Shown piece after piece: positions 34,901-42,398 of a stretch of 64,000 nt of DNA (its first letter is position 1; each line of letters opens with the position of its first letter). The stretch covers positions 186,001 through 250,000 of the forward strand of contig CAVWQE010000008.1 in NCBI GenBank assembly GCA_963757135.1. The letters run 5' to 3'. Made by a program: the position numbers and the translations under genes. Under the pieces are notes generated by a model, which did not search any database, was not told the origin of the DNA, and was given only the letters and a program-made list of their open reading frames with translations. This stretch comes from Gp1-AA145 sp963757135. Its GTDB lineage: Bacteria; Acidobacteriota; Terriglobia; Terriglobales; Acidobacteriaceae.

Positions 34901-35175
34901 CCGCCGAACTGCGTCTTCGCCCGATTCTGATGACATCGTTCGCATTCCTGTTCGGCGTCCTGCCGCTCTATTTTGCTTCGGGAGCAGGAAAGCTTGGCCG
35001 GCACTCCGTTGGAACTGCAATCGTCGGCGGCATGCTCTTTTCCACAGTTCTCAATTTATTCTTTATCCCGGTGCTGTACGTCATCTTGAAGACATTACTG
35101 GGCCGACTTTCGAAAAAGGGACCGAGAGTAGAATCAAGAGCCAGGGAATTGGTTTCGCAACCGGCCGCTGACTAG
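31978..35175 (+). CDS. HAE1-family RND multidrug efflux pump
   Basis: 1065 residues, standard for AcrB/MexB relatives. Start is a TTG at 31978 with AGGAAGG five bases upstream. The protein begins VDFFIRRPIFATVCALLIIL, the typical TM1. The proton-relay aspartates are in ATGLVVDDAIVVIEN near residues 405-408, and the matching lysine of TM10 is in GLSAKNSILIVEFAEQL near 948. Two repeated halves and twelve helices are evident. Substrate and regulation are unknown; no TetR or two-component gene is adjacent. The operon ends at a hairpin at 35203. The outer-membrane partner may be the TolC-family protein at 53041, but that gene belongs to another operon. Confidence 0.92.
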   Translation: MVDFFIRRPIFATVCALLIILAGAVCIPTLPISLYPTLAPPQVTVSSNYVGANASVVESAVTTPLEQQINGVEGMHYITSTSSNDGTSNINVVFRTGYDLNIAAVDVQNRVATAQGRLPQEIKNTGVTITKANPNFVFAAGFYSPDNSLSNQYISNYLDVYVKDALKRIPGVGDVLIFGERKYAMRIWLDPTRLAARQLTAADVVSALQEQNVEIPAGQLGRPPADPKQSFQVTLRVVGRLSDPKEFDNIIIKNTTNGIVQLKDVGRAEIGAESYDTNLLYSGHEAIGVGVQQLSNANALDVDKKAKAALEELSKSFPPGIKYVIAFDTTTVVGDSVKEVVTTLEEAVLIVIVVIFLFLLDWRATIIPAVTIPVSLIGTFAFIKIFGFSINSLTLFGITLATGLVVDDAIVVIENAQRHIDADHTDPHAATSAAMAEVASAVVATSLVLISVFVPVSFFPGTTGILYKQFSLTIAFSIAISLFNALTLSPALAAILLRSEEKKYSVFDWTHIGWISKGYRKFAHGVSNSIQALANGYGKAICKVLNYRYVMIALFFIGLAATAYMYVHVPTGFVPQEDQNYFIVVVQAPPGASLSYTTNIARQAEQILRADPDVFGTFAVPGFSLSGGSSSNYGLVFAPLKPIDDRKGKGHAASDIVARVSPKLFGIPGAVVVAFEPPAVNGIGSFGGFQFELQDLGRNTLQDLDSVAHKIVAGSRDRHDLRGLFTSFTANDPQQLVQIDREKAKAMGVPINQITQALGVYMGSEYVNDFDFNNRSYRVYVQADQPFRMSARDLRQYYVRSDSNGLVPLGNIVSLSETSGPQVISHYNLFRSAEIDGAAAPGFSSGQGLKAMEELSKQNMLQGMTFSWTGLALEEVEASGKAIIIFGLGILVVYLTLSAQYESFALPFIILLAVPMAVLGALLLISARGLVDDVYVQIGLVMLIGLSAKNSILIVEFAEQLIAQGRTITNAAIEAAELRLRPILMTSFAFLFGVLPLYFASGAGKLGRHSVGTAIVGGMLFSTVLNLFFIPVLYVILKTLLGRLSKKGPRVESRARELVSQPAAD

Positions 35176-35202
35176 CCTAAACGCTGCTGCCGCGGTCGGT
35201 GT

Positions 35203-35231
35203 GGCACCGGTTCTTTGGAAGAACCTGTGCC
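35203..35231 (+). terminator. Long hairpin after RND operon, possible terminator
   Basis: GGCAC (35203-35207) and GGTTCTT (35209-35215) pair with AAGAACC (35219-35225) and GTGCC (35227-35231), leaving a 3-base loop and a single C/T mismatch. There is no T run, so a terminator is only likely. The hairpin also isolates the RND operon from the sigma54 promoter region downstream. Confidence 0.5.
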
Positions 35232-35259
35232 AGCCGAATGATTGATTGAGCTGCGTGCA

Positions 35260-35299
35260 TGTCCGCTTACGGACAGTCGTTTTCAGAAGCGGACAGTCG
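35260..35299. promoter_or_regulatory. Candidate activator sites of the sigma54 operon
   Basis: TGTCCG-CTTA-CGGACA at 35260-35275 is a perfect palindrome. CGGACAGTCG at 35270-35279 recurs at 35290-35299, exactly 20 bases on, placing a second half site on the same face of the helix. The sites lie about 95-135 bases before the predicted transcription start, the usual range for NtrC-type activators, and the operon encodes such an activator (54993). Confidence 0.55.
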
Positions 35300-35368
35300 A
35301 AGACACCAAATAAGATCTCCTGCCATTTTCACCTCCGATTTTTCAATTGTTTACCGAAATTCTGCTTC

Positions 35369-35384
35369 TGGCTGAAAGCGTGCA
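35369..35384 (+). promoter_or_regulatory. Sigma54 (-24/-12) promoter
   Basis: TGGCTGAAAGCGTGCA has GG at 35370-35371 and GC at 35382-35383 with exactly ten bases between them, as sigma54 requires. It differs from TGGCACN5TTGCA at three less critical positions. Transcription would begin near 35395, five bases before the ATG at 35400, so the mRNA would be almost leaderless. Confidence 0.65.
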
Positions 35385-35399
35385 ATCCATCGTTCCCGT

Positions 35400-36659
35400 A
35401 TGGATATAGCTCGTCCCGAGTTCAAGCTACAGAAAAGACGTAAGCAAATTCTTTGGGCTGGGATCGGATTGGTCGGCCTGATTGCGGTGACCATTGGGGT
35501 CACGCGCCTGAAGCCGGCTGCTCCGGAAGTAGAGCGCAGTACGGTGTGGACCGACACCGTGAAGCGCGGCTCCATGCTGCGCCAGGTGCGCGGCATAGGA
35601 TCCCTGATTCCCAGTCAGGAGTTCACCCGTCAAATACCAGCAGAGACCGAAGCCACGGTCGTCCGCATTTTGAAATTGCCCGGTTCGCAGGTGAAGACGG
35701 ATACGATCCTGCTGGAGATGAGTAATCCGCAAGTGGAGCAGGAGGCGGTCGACGCGCGGCTTCAGTTGAAGGCGGCAGAAGCCGAATATCAAAGCCTCAG
35801 GGTAAAACTGCAAAGCGACTTAATGACCCAGAAAGCCGGAGCAGCGACGGTAAATTCCGATTACACGCAGGCCAAACTTCAGTCTGACACCGACAAAGCG
35901 CTTTATGACCTCGGTGTGATTTCGGGGATGGCTTACAAGAATTCAAAGAGCAAATCCGATGAGTTGACCACGCGCAACAACATCGAAGGTGAGCGGCTCG
36001 ACATTAATCAGAAAGCGATTGAAACCCAAATGCTCGAACAGCAAGCGAGGGTTGATCAGATCCGAGCGCTCGCCGAACTCAAGCAAAAACAATTGGACGC
36101 ACTGAAGGTTCGTGCCGGAATTGAAGGTGTGCTGGTGGACCTGCCGCTGCAAGTCGGCCAACACGTGGTCCCCGGCACCATGCTGGCCAAGGTAGTTCAA
36201 CCTGATCACCTGATTGCCGAACTCAAAATTGCGGAGACGCAGGCACGCGATGTGCAAATCGGCCAACCCGCCATGGTTGATACACACAACGGGACTGCTT
36301 CCGGGACGGTGATGCGCGTCGATCCCGCCGTGCAGAATGGGACCGTCACCGTTGATGTGAAGCTCACCGGCGAGCTTCCTAAGGGTGCGCGGCCGGACTT
36401 GAGTGTTGATGGGACGGTTGACCTGGAAAAACTTGATGATGTTCTCTACGTTGGCCGCCCTGCCTTCGGACAAGAAAATAGCACGATAAGTTTGTTCAAG
36501 CTCGATGCGGATGGAAAAGGTGGCGTCCGCGTTCCGGTGAAAGTTGGCCGTGCCTCGGTGAACTCGATTCAGGTAATAGAAGGCTTGCACGCTGGCGACA
36601 CCGTCATTCTTTCCGACATGTCGCGTTACGACAATACGGATCGCATACGGCTGGAGTGA
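35400..36659 (+). CDS. HlyD/MacA-like membrane fusion protein
   Basis: 419 residues. A short cytoplasmic start (DIARPEFKLQKRRKQ) is followed by a transmembrane helix at ~18-35 (ILWAGIGLVGLIAVTIGV). Next come a biotinyl-lipoyl half (IPAETEATVVRILKLPGSQV), a long coiled-coil hairpin at ~110-225 and the second half (RAGIEGVLVDLPLQVGQHVVPGTML). Beta-barrel and membrane-proximal domains complete the protein. It is the periplasmic adaptor for the ABC permeases downstream. It is the first gene of the predicted sigma54 operon, and its ATG lies about five bases from the predicted transcription start without a visible ribosome binding site. Confidence 0.9.
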   Translation: MDIARPEFKLQKRRKQILWAGIGLVGLIAVTIGVTRLKPAAPEVERSTVWTDTVKRGSMLRQVRGIGSLIPSQEFTRQIPAETEATVVRILKLPGSQVKTDTILLEMSNPQVEQEAVDARLQLKAAEAEYQSLRVKLQSDLMTQKAGAATVNSDYTQAKLQSDTDKALYDLGVISGMAYKNSKSKSDELTTRNNIEGERLDINQKAIETQMLEQQARVDQIRALAELKQKQLDALKVRAGIEGVLVDLPLQVGQHVVPGTMLAKVVQPDHLIAELKIAETQARDVQIGQPAMVDTHNGTASGTVMRVDPAVQNGTVTVDVKLTGELPKGARPDLSVDGTVDLEKLDDVLYVGRPAFGQENSTISLFKLDADGKGGVRVPVKVGRASVNSIQVIEGLHAGDTVILSDMSRYDNTDRIRLE

Positions 36660-36668
36660 AACAAGCTT

Positions 36669-36696
36669 TTAGCTATTAGCTCTTAGCTACTAGCAA
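36669..36696 (+). repeat. Four heptanucleotide tandem repeats
   Basis: TTAGCTA, TTAGCTC, TTAGCTA and CTAGCAA follow each other at 36669-36696, in the 97-base gap between the adaptor and ATPase genes. The copies differ by one to three bases. Such heptamers occur in intergenic spacers of many bacteria, with no clear role. Confidence 0.7.
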
Positions 36697-36756
36697 AATC
36701 AATACGAATCAGAGCTAACGCTGAACGCTGATAACCAAGAACTCAAGGAAGGTCAC

Positions 36757-37482
36757 ATGACCGACGCAGGGCAACCATTGATCCAGATTGAAGACCTCAC
36801 CAAAGTGTTTTACACCGACGAAATTGAGACCCATGCCCTTTCGGGAGTGCACTTGTCGATCCGCAAAGGCGAGTATGTGGCCATGTCTGGCCCGTCGGGA
36901 TGCGGCAAGTCCACCTTGCTTTCGATCATCGGCCTGCTCGACACGCCGACCGCGGGAAAGTATCAGCTCAATGGGCAGCCGGTCGAGAATCTCGATTTCG
37001 GCGCGCGTTCGCGAATTCGCAATCAGGAAATTGGTTTCATTTTTCAGAGTTTCAACCTGATTGGCGATCTCACAGTTTACGAAAATGTCGAGCTGCCGCT
37101 GACCTATCGGCAGAAAATGCCGTCGGCGGATCGCAAGGGGCGCGTGATGGAATCGCTCGAACGAGTCGGCATGGCGCATCGCGTGCGTCACTATCCTTCG
37201 CAGCTTTCGGGCGGTCAGCAGCAGCGCGTGGCCGTAGCCCGCGCGCTCGCCGGGCATCCGTCGATCCTGCTTGCCGACGAGCCCACCGGAAATCTGGACT
37301 CGCGCAACGGTGAAGCTGTGATGGAACTTTTGCAGAACCTGCATCGCGAGGGCGCGACTATCTGCATGGTGACGCACGATCCCCGCTTTGCGAAACATGC
37401 GCAACGCGAAGTCCATCTCTTCGACGGCAAAGTCGTCGCTGAAGAAGAACTGCAGAAATTAATGGCAGACGCGCACGTGTAG
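36757..37482 (+). CDS. MacB/LolD-type ABC ATPase 1
   Basis: 241 residues, with AAGGAAGG upstream of the ATG. Walker A is GPSGCGKS (45-52), the Q-loop FQSFN (96-100), the ABC signature LSGGQQQR (150-157), Walker B ILLADEP (170-176), the D-loop NLDS (179-182) and the switch His in VTHD (~207). All residues needed for ATP hydrolysis are present. It belongs to the MacB/LolD/FtsE group that drives long-loop permeases. It is the only standard ATPase ahead of the six permeases and probably serves several of them. Confidence 0.92.
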   Translation: MTDAGQPLIQIEDLTKVFYTDEIETHALSGVHLSIRKGEYVAMSGPSGCGKSTLLSIIGLLDTPTAGKYQLNGQPVENLDFGARSRIRNQEIGFIFQSFNLIGDLTVYENVELPLTYRQKMPSADRKGRVMESLERVGMAHRVRHYPSQLSGGQQQRVAVARALAGHPSILLADEPTGNLDSRNGEAVMELLQNLHREGATICMVTHDPRFAKHAQREVHLFDGKVVAEEELQKLMADAHV

Positions 37483-37511
37483 CTCTGAATCCTGACGCGA
37501 AGGAAAAACAA

Positions 37512-39935
37512 ATGAATGGATTCTTTCAGGATATTCATTACGCTCTGCGCCAATTGCGCAACAGCCTGGGTTTCACTGTAACTTCCATTCTGACGCTCGG
37601 ACTGGGCATGTCCGCATGTCTCGCCATCTTTGGCTTCGTAGATGCCGCCTTGATCAGGCCCTTGCCCTATCCCCATCCCGATCGGCTGATCGAGGCGACA
37701 GAGAGCGTTCCCATGATGCCGCGCGCCAATTTGTCCTACCCCGATTATCTGGATTGGAAGCGTCTCAACCAGGTTTTCAGTTCGCTCGATGTTTATCACC
37801 AGACGGGTTATCTGCTGCGTACGGCTGGCGGCACTGAGCCGGTCCATGGAGGGGTGGTGAGCGACGGATTTTTTCGGACGCTGGGTGTGGCCCCGCTGCT
37901 TGGCCGCGACTTCTATACCGGCGAAGACCTCCCCGATGCTCCCCGAACCGCGATTTTGACTTATGGCGCGTGGCAGAAGCGATTTGCGGGAAGAAAAGAT
38001 GTAGCGGGACAGACCGTTACCCTAAGTGGGGTGCCCTACACAATTGTTGGCGTTATGCCGCGTAGCTTTCAGTTTGCTCCTGCTGGGAACGCTGAATTCT
38101 GGACCACTCTACATGCCTCCGATCCGTGTGGCCGCCGACGCGGCTGCCACAACCTTACCGGCATCGGACGGCTGAAGGACGGTGTGCCGGTTGAAAAGGC
38201 CCGGGCCAATATGGAGGCCATCGCACGCCAGTTGGAAATCCAATATCCCGCTGACAATCGCGGCCAGGGTGCATATGTCGCACCCCTTTCCACGGTGATC
38301 TTTGCCGACGTTCGCGCTCCCTTTCTTTTATTGCAGGCCGGCGCAGGGCTGCTGTTGTTGATTGCGTGCGTCAACGTCTCAAGCCTGTTGCTGGTGCGTT
38401 CCGAGGGACGCAAGAGAGAAATTGCCGTGCGCGGCGCTTTGGGCGCGTCGCGCAGGCGCCTGATTCAACAATTCGCCACCGAAGCTGTCGTGCTCGTGAC
38501 CTGGAGCTGTGCTGTGTCCCTTCTTGCGGCGCGCACCATCATGCAAGGCATCAAGGGCATGATCTCGAGTGACATTCTGGATTACATGCCGTATCTCCAG
38601 GGCCTGGGACTCAATCGGCACCTGCTGGAGCTTGCGGGCGCACTGTCGGTGAGTGCGGTGGTTTTGTTCTCGGTCGCTCCCATGTTTCGGTTGCCCCTCA
38701 AACAGTTGCATTCCGGATTGGCCGAAGGTGGACGGGGCTACGCTGGAACTTTATGGCGGCGTTTCGGCTCAAATCTCGTCGTTGTAGAACTTGCGCTGGC
38801 CGTGGTCTTGCTGGTGAGCGCAGGCCTGCTGGGCAAGAGCTTGTATCGTCTGCTCCACGTGGAAATCGGTTTTCAACCGGATCATCTGGCCACCCTGTCG
38901 GTCGCATTATCGGAGACTGATTACGCGAAGGACGACCAGCAGATTGCGGTAGAACGGCAGATCATAAACCGCGTCGCGAGTCTTCCGGGAGTAGAGTCGG
39001 TCGGGGCCACCACCGATTTACCAGTGAGCCACAACGGCAATACCACCTGGATTCGTATCGTTGGCCAGCCCTACAACGGCGAACACAACGAAGTGAACCA
39101 GCGCAGTGTGAGCCCTGCACTGTTTTCAACTTTGCGTGCCAAGTTGTTTCGCGGGCGCTACTTCACGCAATTCGACGATGCCTCCAAGCCTCGCGTCGTG
39201 ATGATCAATCAGGCGTTCGCGCGGAAGTACTTCCCCGGAGAGGACCCGGTCGGGCAAAAGATCGGCGACACCGCCCTTTCGCCTAAATCCATTGCTGAAG
39301 TTGTTGGCGTGGTGGAAGACGTAAAAGACGGCGCGCTGGATTCGGAGATCTGGCCGGCGGTGTATTACCCGTTCGATCAGGCCAATGACACATTTTTTTC
39401 TCTCGTAGTACGCACGTCTCAATCCGAAAAGTCGTTGTTGCCTACGCTGGTCAGCGCGGTCCGTCAGATTGATCCCGGAATTGGCACGCTGGATGAAACC
39501 ACGATGGCCGAGCGCATCATCGATTCGCCAACGGCATACATACATCGCTCGTCGGCTTGGCTGGTCGCGGGATTCGCATCCCTGGCCCTGCTGCTGGGTG
39601 TTATCGGATTGTATGGAGTGATCGCCTACTCGGTCAGCCGGCGAACGCGCGAGATCGGGGTGCGTATGGCCCTCGGCGCGCAGCGCAGCTCGGTTTATCA
39701 ACTGGTGATGACAGAAGCAGCCTGGCTGATCGGGATAGGAGTAGCCGCGGGACTCGCGTGCGCGTTGGGAACTGCGACATTGATGCGCAGTCTGCTTTTC
39801 GGAGTTCAGGCATTTGATGTTGCGACTCTGGTTGCGACTGCGGCCCTGCTCGCTCTTGCTTCTTTGCTGGCAACTTACATTCCGGCCCGTCGAGCGGCGC
39901 GAGTCGATCCCATGGTCGCGCTGCGTTACGAATAA
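37512..39935 (+). CDS. ADOP-family permease 1
   Basis: 807 residues with the duplicated MacB-type architecture. TM1 lies at ~20-42, followed by a periplasmic domain to ~245. Three helices (LLLQAGAGLLLLIACVNVSSLLL and on) reach ~380. TM5 is near 420-445, then come a second periplasmic domain and a final three-helix FtsX domain ending VDPMVALRYE. It differs from the other copies in TM1: GLGMSACLAIFGFVDAALIRPL replaces ALGIGANTAIF(S/T)VVNG. The ATG lies 29 bases after the ATPase stop with AAGGAAAAA upstream. It probably pulls substrate from the periplasm toward the adaptor and TolC partner; the substrate is unknown. Confidence 0.9.
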   Translation: MNGFFQDIHYALRQLRNSLGFTVTSILTLGLGMSACLAIFGFVDAALIRPLPYPHPDRLIEATESVPMMPRANLSYPDYLDWKRLNQVFSSLDVYHQTGYLLRTAGGTEPVHGGVVSDGFFRTLGVAPLLGRDFYTGEDLPDAPRTAILTYGAWQKRFAGRKDVAGQTVTLSGVPYTIVGVMPRSFQFAPAGNAEFWTTLHASDPCGRRRGCHNLTGIGRLKDGVPVEKARANMEAIARQLEIQYPADNRGQGAYVAPLSTVIFADVRAPFLLLQAGAGLLLLIACVNVSSLLLVRSEGRKREIAVRGALGASRRRLIQQFATEAVVLVTWSCAVSLLAARTIMQGIKGMISSDILDYMPYLQGLGLNRHLLELAGALSVSAVVLFSVAPMFRLPLKQLHSGLAEGGRGYAGTLWRRFGSNLVVVELALAVVLLVSAGLLGKSLYRLLHVEIGFQPDHLATLSVALSETDYAKDDQQIAVERQIINRVASLPGVESVGATTDLPVSHNGNTTWIRIVGQPYNGEHNEVNQRSVSPALFSTLRAKLFRGRYFTQFDDASKPRVVMINQAFARKYFPGEDPVGQKIGDTALSPKSIAEVVGVVEDVKDGALDSEIWPAVYYPFDQANDTFFSLVVRTSQSEKSLLPTLVSAVRQIDPGIGTLDETTMAERIIDSPTAYIHRSSAWLVAGFASLALLLGVIGLYGVIAYSVSRRTREIGVRMALGAQRSSVYQLVMTEAAWLIGIGVAAGLACALGTATLMRSLLFGVQAFDVATLVATAALLALASLLATYIPARRAARVDPMVALRYE

Positions 39936-39944
39936 GGAGAAGTG

Positions 39945-42392
39945 ATGTCAGGTATTTTTCAGGATATCCGGTATGCCGCGCGTCAGGTCCGCAAAGCCCC
40001 AGGATTCGCGATGGTTGCGGTAATCACGTTGGCCCTGGGAATTGGAGCCAATACTGCGATTTTCAGTGTGGTGAATGGTGTGCTGCTTCGTCCGCTGGCG
40101 TTAAGTGACCCAGACCGTCTGGTGCGAATCTGGCATACGCCGCCGCAGAGCAGCTTTCCGGGGATCAGCACTTTTTCGGTTTCGCCTGCGAACTATTTGG
40201 ATTGGCAAAGCCAGAATCATGTCTTCGAGAGCATGGCGATTTACGGCTTCCGTGGATTCACGCTTACCAGCGGTGACAAGCCTGAGCAAGTGGACGTGGG
40301 CGCGGTGTCGGCGGGCTTCTTCCCGACACTCGGTGTGCGTCCGGAACTTGGCCGCGTGCTGTCTACGGACGAAGACCAGCCCGGACGTTCGAATGTTGTA
40401 GTGCTCAGCCATCGCCTGTGGCAAGAGCGATTCGGTTCGAACCGTGTCATCGTTGGGAACTACATCAAGCTTGATGGCGCAAGTTATCTGGTTGCGGGCG
40501 TGATGCCCGCCAGTTTTCGTTTTCCTGACTTCGCTCAGATGTGGACGCCGCTTGCCTGGACCGATCAGGAAAAAGCGATCCGTGGGAACCACAACCTCGT
40601 GGTGATCGCACGCCTCCGGCCCGGTGTTGACATGAAACAGGCACAGGCGGAGATGGACACGATCTCGCGCCGTCTCGAGCAGCAATATCCGGTGGACGAT
40701 AAAGGCTGGGGAGCAGTTGTTATTCCTCTACACGCCGACATGGTCAGTGACGTCCGTCCTGCGCTTCTGGTGCTGTTAGGCGCGGTCGGATTCATTCTGC
40801 TGATCGCGTGCGTCAACGTCACGAACCTCTCGCTGGCGCGAATTTTTAGCCGTCACAAGGAAATTGCGATTCGCACCGCAATGGGCGCGAGTTCAACCCG
40901 AATCATGCGCCAGATTCTGGTCGAAAGCGTTCTGCTCGCTCTGATTGGCGGCGCCCTCGGCCTGAGCTATGCGCATTTTGGAATCCGGCTCATCATGGCA
41001 TTCCTCGCCCCGAGGCTGCCCAATTTTGTGGAAGCCGCTCTCGACCTGAAGGTGCTCGTTTTCACTGCTTTAGTTTCTGTCCTCACAGGAGTAGTGGCAG
41101 GGATTTTGCCAGCCCTGCATTTGAGTCGCGGGAATTTGAATCAGGCCCTCAAGCAGGGCCTCGGCCGTACCGATTCGGATTCGAGCGGCAATCGCACGCG
41201 CAGTGCCCTGGTGGTGGTGGAAGTCTCGCTGTCGCTGGTGCTGTTAATCGGTGCCGGCCTGATGATTCGGAGCTTTCAAATGCTGCGCGAAGTCAATCCT
41301 GGATTCGACTCCGGCGGAGTACTGACGATGACCACGGCAATTTCGGGAACTAAGTTTTCAGATGCAGTCCAGCAGGCGAGATTTTTCGACCGTGTGCTGG
41401 AGCGCACACGTACTCTGCCGGGAGTGGTTTCCGCTGGAGTAATCGATGATCTGCCGCTCAACGGCAATGGTTCGCACCAGCCGATTGCGGTTGAAGGGCA
41501 ACCGGTTGTCCCCATGTCGGAGCAACCGGAGGTTGATGTTCGCGCAGTAACCCCTGGTTACATGAGCGCTCTTCGGGTGCCGGTGTTACGCGGCCGGGAT
41601 GTGGACGACACCGATATTGCCGGCCGGCCTCCGGCCACCGTGATCAGCGCCTCGCTGGCAAAGCAGTTCTGGCCACATGAAAACCCCATCGGCAAGCACA
41701 TCAGCCTGACTTTCTTCCCCGGAGTCGTTCGCGAAGTTGTTGGCGTAGTCGGTGACGTTAAGTCGGACGGACTCGACCAGACACGTACGCCGGCAACTTT
41801 GTACGTTCCGCTTGCTCAGCTTACCCCATCAAGTGGCGGTCCATGGCGATCCTTTCCAATGACGTTAGTTGTCCGCTGCGCCTCGAATCCATCCAGCCTG
41901 GTTTCGGCGGTTACGAATGCTATACGCCAGGTGGATTCCGAAGTCCCGGTCCGCGACATTTTCACCATGGACGAACTTGTTGCAACTTCGCTATCCCAAC
42001 AACGGTTCACACTTCTACTGTTAGGCGCTTTCGCAGTGCTGGCGCTTATGCTGGCAGCAATTGGAATTTACAGCGTGCTTTCTTACAGCGTCAGACGCCG
42101 GGTTCAGGAAATCGGAATTCGCCTGGCGCTCGGAGCGCGCATTTCCGATGTGCTGCGCATGATCGTTATTGAAGGAATGCGTCCGACCTTACTCGGCGTC
42201 ACCATTGGAGTTGTCGGAGCACTGGCCCTGGGGCAGGTGATGTCGAGCCTCGTTTATGGAGTCAAACCTACAGACCCGCTGACATTCCTCGCGGTAGCGG
42301 TGGTGTTGGCTGTCGTCGCTTTGTCGGCGACCATCATTCCGGCTTACCGGGCCGCGAAAGTCGATCCCATGGTGGCATTGCGCTACGAGTAG
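39945..42392 (+). CDS. ADOP-family permease 2
   Basis: 815 residues. I take the ATG at 39945 (GGAG five bases upstream) over the GTG at 39942. TM1 carries VITLALGIGANTAIFSVVNG. The first periplasmic domain has the VSAGFFPTLGVRPELGRV motif, which places it in the same subtype as permeases 1, 5 and 6. The middle membrane block begins VGFILLIACVNVTNLSL, and the C-terminus is AKVDPMVALRYE. It sits nine bases after permease 1. No ATPase domain is fused, unlike MacB itself. It is intact. Confidence 0.9.
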   Translation: MSGIFQDIRYAARQVRKAPGFAMVAVITLALGIGANTAIFSVVNGVLLRPLALSDPDRLVRIWHTPPQSSFPGISTFSVSPANYLDWQSQNHVFESMAIYGFRGFTLTSGDKPEQVDVGAVSAGFFPTLGVRPELGRVLSTDEDQPGRSNVVVLSHRLWQERFGSNRVIVGNYIKLDGASYLVAGVMPASFRFPDFAQMWTPLAWTDQEKAIRGNHNLVVIARLRPGVDMKQAQAEMDTISRRLEQQYPVDDKGWGAVVIPLHADMVSDVRPALLVLLGAVGFILLIACVNVTNLSLARIFSRHKEIAIRTAMGASSTRIMRQILVESVLLALIGGALGLSYAHFGIRLIMAFLAPRLPNFVEAALDLKVLVFTALVSVLTGVVAGILPALHLSRGNLNQALKQGLGRTDSDSSGNRTRSALVVVEVSLSLVLLIGAGLMIRSFQMLREVNPGFDSGGVLTMTTAISGTKFSDAVQQARFFDRVLERTRTLPGVVSAGVIDDLPLNGNGSHQPIAVEGQPVVPMSEQPEVDVRAVTPGYMSALRVPVLRGRDVDDTDIAGRPPATVISASLAKQFWPHENPIGKHISLTFFPGVVREVVGVVGDVKSDGLDQTRTPATLYVPLAQLTPSSGGPWRSFPMTLVVRCASNPSSLVSAVTNAIRQVDSEVPVRDIFTMDELVATSLSQQRFTLLLLGAFAVLALMLAAIGIYSVLSYSVRRRVQEIGIRLALGARISDVLRMIVIEGMRPTLLGVTIGVVGALALGQVMSSLVYGVKPTDPLTFLAVAVVLAVVALSATIIPAYRAAKVDPMVALRYE

Positions 42393-42398
42393 AAAACC

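Noticed and set aside
35203..35231. The hairpin as part of the sigma54 control region
   Set aside because: It lies more than 160 bases before the predicted start and directly after the RND operon, so an end-of-operon role is simpler.
36669..36696. Heptamer repeats as a CRISPR-like or phase-variable element
   Set aside because: Only four imperfect copies without spacers, outside any coding frame and not positioned at a promoter.
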